Below, one piece after another: positions 29,890-33,134 of a DNA stretch of 33,134 bases. Source of the stretch: Ciona intestinalis (Eukaryota > Chordata > Ascidiacea > Phlebobranchia > Cionidae); the NCBI RefSeq assembly GCF_000224145.3, contig NC_020166.2:3408310-3441443 (forward strand), given 5' to 3'. The translations under genes were made by a program, and so were the position numbers. Positions within the stretch are counted from its first letter, which is position 1, and each line of letters starts with the position of its first letter. The notes below the pieces were generated by a model. It was not told the DNA's origin, ran no database searches, and saw only the letters and a list, made by a program, of their open reading frames with translations.

Positions 29890-29975
29890 TCGAACAGTTG
29901 TCATTGTTGAGCACGTATTTGGACATATAGATCCGTTTTCACCGAACAGTTGTAGTTGTTCTTGCTTTTTTGTAT
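29890..29975 (-). repeat. F-family partial repeat
   Basis: TTGAGCACGTATTTGGACAT and two copies of CGAACAGTTGT(C/A) resemble the terminal block of F copies at 21680-21780 (inverted). Confidence 0.65.
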
Positions 29976-30059
29976 ACAGTGAACGGAGGTTTCGTTACAG
30001 ATATATGTAATAGAGTGGAAAATTGTGATATTTAAGCACCCGTTTCAAAAACAAGTATA

Positions 30060-30524
30060 TGACGATTTTGGGGTGTTACCATGAATTTGTACCATAGTAC
30101 CTTAATTAATTGGCAACGCCTAAAACAAGTATTAAACACACAAAATGTAATATTTGCGATTTGAAAGCAGGCGAAGTAAGATGGGACCGTTAAAATCCTT
30201 GTTAAATTTAATTATAAAAAATATTTAATCTTTTGATATAATATCGAACGCTTTGAAAACCAAATTTAAACATATTAATATTATACAGTAAATTTACCCA
30301 ACTGTGCTAGTTTTTTACCACATAAACAAGCTTAAATTGATATTGTTGTGCTAATTGGCATCATAATTCAGGGTATTTTTTACCGCTGCCTATTTTTCTC
30401 ATGTCTATTTTTCTCTCTAAAAACTAATTTATCAAAACAAAATTAAGCAGTACAAAATATTTCAGTCCAATTTTTTAAAACTATGATAATGGATTATTGG
30501 TTCAAACTCAAAAATGTTAAAGAA
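30060..30524 (-). mobile_element. Family B element cut by gap
   Basis: TTACCGCTGCCTATTTTTCT and CAAAATTAAGCAGTACAAAA match the reverse complement of the 15950-16050 segment. The left part has GAAGTAAGATGGGACC at 30174. It runs into N at 30525. Confidence 0.6.
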
Positions 30525-31024
30525 NNNNNNNNNNNNNNNNNNNNNNNNNNNNNNNNNNNNNNNNNNNNNNNNNNNNNNNNNNNNNNNNNNNNNNNNNNNN
30601 NNNNNNNNNNNNNNNNNNNNNNNNNNNNNNNNNNNNNNNNNNNNNNNNNNNNNNNNNNNNNNNNNNNNNNNNNNNNNNNNNNNNNNNNNNNNNNNNNNNN
30701 NNNNNNNNNNNNNNNNNNNNNNNNNNNNNNNNNNNNNNNNNNNNNNNNNNNNNNNNNNNNNNNNNNNNNNNNNNNNNNNNNNNNNNNNNNNNNNNNNNNN
30801 NNNNNNNNNNNNNNNNNNNNNNNNNNNNNNNNNNNNNNNNNNNNNNNNNNNNNNNNNNNNNNNNNNNNNNNNNNNNNNNNNNNNNNNNNNNNNNNNNNNN
30901 NNNNNNNNNNNNNNNNNNNNNNNNNNNNNNNNNNNNNNNNNNNNNNNNNNNNNNNNNNNNNNNNNNNNNNNNNNNNNNNNNNNNNNNNNNNNNNNNNNNN
31001 NNNNNNNNNNNNNNNNNNNNNNNN
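30525..31024. other. Assembly gap (500 N)
   Basis: Exactly 500 N, suggesting a placeholder length. Segmental duplication copy 2 begins 5 bp after it. Confidence 0.99.
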
Positions 31025-31190
31025 ATAAAGAGATCTATACTCTCGATGGTTTATAAACTGCCAATCTCAATGCCTTTCATCGGAACTGCGGCAGGCTCAG
31101 CCGAATTGTTCATAGTTATGCTAAATCATACCCTCCGGGCTAGACAGCAACAGAATTATATCGTTATTTCACTGCACAGAATAGTTTATA

Positions 31191-31383
31191 TAGCAGGGTG
31201 GGGAAATAGGGGGTACATTTTTATTCTGCTTTCTCGTTCAATTTGGTAGTGAACAAAGTACATTTATAGAATTGTAAAACCATATTCTTGCGACTCCCAT
31301 ATACCGTTGGTAATCGTTTAAAACACGATCAAGATATTTGGATATTACGAGCTGAAGGTGTCTCATCTTTTCCCACCCTGCTA
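31191..31383 (-). mobile_element. Family A MITE within segmental duplication copy 2
   Basis: TAGCAGGGTGGGGAAATAGG to TCTTTTCCCACCCTGCTA; ortholog-like partner of 25934-26126. Confidence 0.9.
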
Positions 31384-31552
31384 TGGAAGAATTAAATATT
31401 TTCCACGATTTTTTTATAAATTGACAACGTCATGTGTGGACGACCCAGACGGTAAAAATGTTTGCCAAAGATGAATCGTACTCAACGCAGAGGAGTTTTG
31501 ATATAGTTATCAACATTCTTGGCTTGGTTTGAAAACAATTTTTAAATTTAAA

Positions 31553-31625
31553 CGATCCTGCCAGGACTCGAACCTGGAATCTCCTGATTCGTAGTCAGGC
31601 GCCTTATCCATTGGGCCACAGGACC
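31553..31625 (-). tRNA. tRNA-Arg (anticodon ACG)
   Basis: Full 73-nt sequence with intact anticodon stem. Its downstream (3') flank equals that of the damaged tRNA at 26297. Only a weak T4 lies about 20 bp downstream. Confidence 0.96.
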
Positions 31626-31670
31626 GATACTTCCAAAAAACAATAATTACCATACAATACGCGTGCTTGA

Positions 31671-31687
31671 TTATAAGAGGAAGGAAG
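31671..31687 (-). promoter_or_regulatory. Conserved 5' flanking motif of tRNA-Arg
   Basis: On the minus strand CTTCCTTCCTCTTATAA begins 62 bp before the tRNA. Between the motif and the tRNA the sequence is unrelated to the other copies. Confidence 0.55.
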
Positions 31688-31951
31688 TTGTTTAAAACGC
31701 TGACCCGATCGCATATACAACGGGCATAAATGAATTTTGCATTCATATAAGTTTTGGCTAGTACATTATCATTTTTGTATGTTAATTTTCTTCATATTAA
31801 AAAAGATGTATAGGCATACAAGCTGCACTACTTCAGAATCTGCCAGCTTTAGTTTGGAATCTGTATCAAGATTTCTGCTGGTGTCCGCTTAACCTGTCAG
31901 TTCGGCAATCGATAAATCTGGAAATATAAACCTTAAAATTAATTTTAAAAA

Positions 31952-32024
31952 TGATCCTGCCAGGACTCGAACCTGGAATCTCCTGATTCGTAGTCAGGCG
32001 CCTTATCCATTGGGCCACAGGACC
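31952..32024 (-). tRNA. tRNA-Arg (anticodon ACG), discriminator A
   Basis: Identical body to the other copies, but the discriminator base is A instead of G. Its 5' flank (GCAATTGGTTTAGAATGTTC on the plus strand) equals that of the damaged tRNA at 26297 and lacks the CTTCCTTCCT motif. T5 lies directly downstream. Confidence 0.95.
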
Positions 32025-32428
32025 GATGCAATTGGTTTAGAATGTTCATAATATATCCTTCCACCAGAAAGTTATTTGAAACTTAGCGGACGTCGGAACG
32101 TCTGTTGTTTGGATCAAACTTTGTAGACTAAATCCTAATTTTATCCCGTTACCGCCAAGTTTTTTGTACATTTACTGCCATGTATATGCGGTGTCAAAAA
32201 CCGGAAGGGTAAATGCACCGAAATATAATAATAATAATGTTGTTTGGGGGCATCACGGGCGGGCATAACAACGGAAAACTATTAAACAAGAGAGCATAAG
32301 CATTATGATTAAAGAGTCCCTAATAAATGTTAACTTTAAATAATCAATAAAAAACAAATATTCCGGAATTACGTTTTAAAACATTTCCCAAGACACTTAA
32401 TTTGCTCCGACCCAGTAGTCATTAATAT

Positions 32429-32593
32429 AGGTTGTCCAAATTGTCCGCCAAACAACATAGAAATGAAACGGTACCAACAAAGTTACATGGTAACTCGTCA
32501 GCCGGCACGAGATGTATGAAGCAGAATACCTGTGTTATAACGACTGCCGTTTTCCGGGCACGTTTGAATATAAAAGCAAGTTACATTCATTTA
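32429..32593 (-). repeat. D-family repeat in duplication copy 2
   Basis: GGTTGTCCAAATTG, ACAAAGTTACATGGTAACTC, CCGGCACGAGATGTATGAAG, CTGTGTTATAACGACTGCCG, AAGCAAGTTACATTCATT. Confidence 0.75.
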
Positions 32594-32697
32594 TTCTTTT
32601 ATACTATTTTACCTTGGTATCAATAAAACCAAGGGATAAGTCTGGTCAATTTCTTGGAGTGGATCACTGCAGAATTTTTTTTCATTTTTTTTAATAA

Positions 32698-32714
32698 CTT
32701 CCTTCCTGTTATAA
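32698..32714 (+). promoter_or_regulatory. Conserved 5' flanking motif of tRNA-Arg
   Basis: CTTCCTTCCTGTTATAA begins 63 bp before the tRNA at 32761. It is shared by descent with the copy at 26778. Confidence 0.5.
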
Positions 32715-32760
32715 GTAAGCTCTAATACATGAGATAAGTATATGTGCTTTTATGTGTATC

Positions 32761-32833
32761 GGTCCTGTGGCCCAATGGATAAGGCGCCTGACTACGAATC
32801 AGGAGATTCCAGGTTCGAGTCCTGGCAGGATCG
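32761..32833 (+). tRNA. tRNA-Arg (anticodon ACG)
   Basis: Identical to the 26840 tRNA and in the same duplicated context. T5 terminator at TTATTTTTC downstream. Confidence 0.97.
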
Positions 32834-33046
32834 TGTTATTTTTCAAAACATATTAAACGTACATCCGCGTGTCTTAAAGAATATTGACCAATCGCCAAGG
32901 TTATCTACAAAACCTAGATTTTCGCACACAGACACACAGTTTAATGAATGGTAACTTTAAATAATTCAAACAGATATTGTGCAAATACTGTTTTAAAACC
33001 TTATGTTTGCTGTTACGATTTGCAATCAGTATTATGAATGTATGAC

Positions 33047-33134
33047 AAAATGTAACTTACTTTATCCTCGCATGGCCGGAAAACGACAGTCGATATAACA
33101 CGGATGTATCATTATCTCATACACCTCGTGCCAG
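33047..33134 (+). repeat. D-family repeat, cut by window edge
   Basis: TGTAACTTACTTTATCCTCG to ACACCTCGTGCCAG; counterpart of 27115-27211. Confidence 0.8.

Larger units (their letters stand above)
31029..33134 (+). repeat. Direct segmental duplication, copy 2
   Basis: Partner of 25770-27211, continuing to the window edge. It contains three tRNAs where copy 1 has two, and an extra segment at about 32178-32443. Confidence 0.93.

Overview
This is eukaryotic genomic DNA, AT-rich and intron-bearing, with protein families expected of a chordate. The dense short transposable elements, compact introns (about 60 to 460 bp) and high repeat polymorphism suggest a solitary ascidian, most likely Ciona. 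That assignment is inference from gene families and repeat style; no search was run. Two runs of N (2049-2371 and 30525-31024) mark assembly gaps, and both abut duplicated or repeated sequence, so some structural oddities may be assembly or haplotype effects.

Layout. 1-1524: the last two visible exons of a membrane acyltransferase-3 (NRF-6-like) gene, with a hAT-like non-autonomous element in the upstream sequence. 2372-3591 (minus): exons of an UNC-93A-like membrane protein with two homopolymer frameshifts, running into the first gap. 3592-7299: repeats, including a 486-bp direct duplication. 7300-9297: a complete five-exon METTL27/WBSCR27-like methyltransferase, followed by an unassigned terminal exon (9597-9842). 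10548-11012 (minus): the C-terminal half of a TMT1-like methyltransferase, joined head-on to 11003-12560 (plus), a second UNC-93A-like segment that is an inverted duplicate of the first. 14197-15084 (minus): a full-length, intronless methyltransferase of the TMT1-like type. 17744-19239: a second five-exon METTL27-like paralogue with identical intron phases. 22391-25597 (minus): a complete five-exon SdsA1/BDS1-type linear alkylsulfatase with a signal peptide. 28749-29562 (minus): the last two exons of an SLC13 sodium/carboxylate (or sulfate) cotransporter.

From 21.8 kb to the end lie seven tRNA-Arg(ACG) loci, six intact and one with a damaged anticodon stem. They sit inside segmental duplications: an inverted pair flanks the alkylsulfatase, and a direct pair covers 25770-27211 and 31029-33134. 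Five of the seven share a 5' flanking motif at a fixed distance of about 53-63 bp from the mature tRNA.

Repeats dominate the rest. About 20 copies of one roughly 190-bp TA-inserting MITE (called family A here) occur, ten in each orientation. A longer relative (family B) has the same terminal sequence, and two other interspersed families are called D and F. Several MITE ends lie next to splice sites. No operon-like or coordinated pathway can be claimed. The methyltransferases and the sulfatase are suggestive of small-molecule metabolism, but each was recognised independently.
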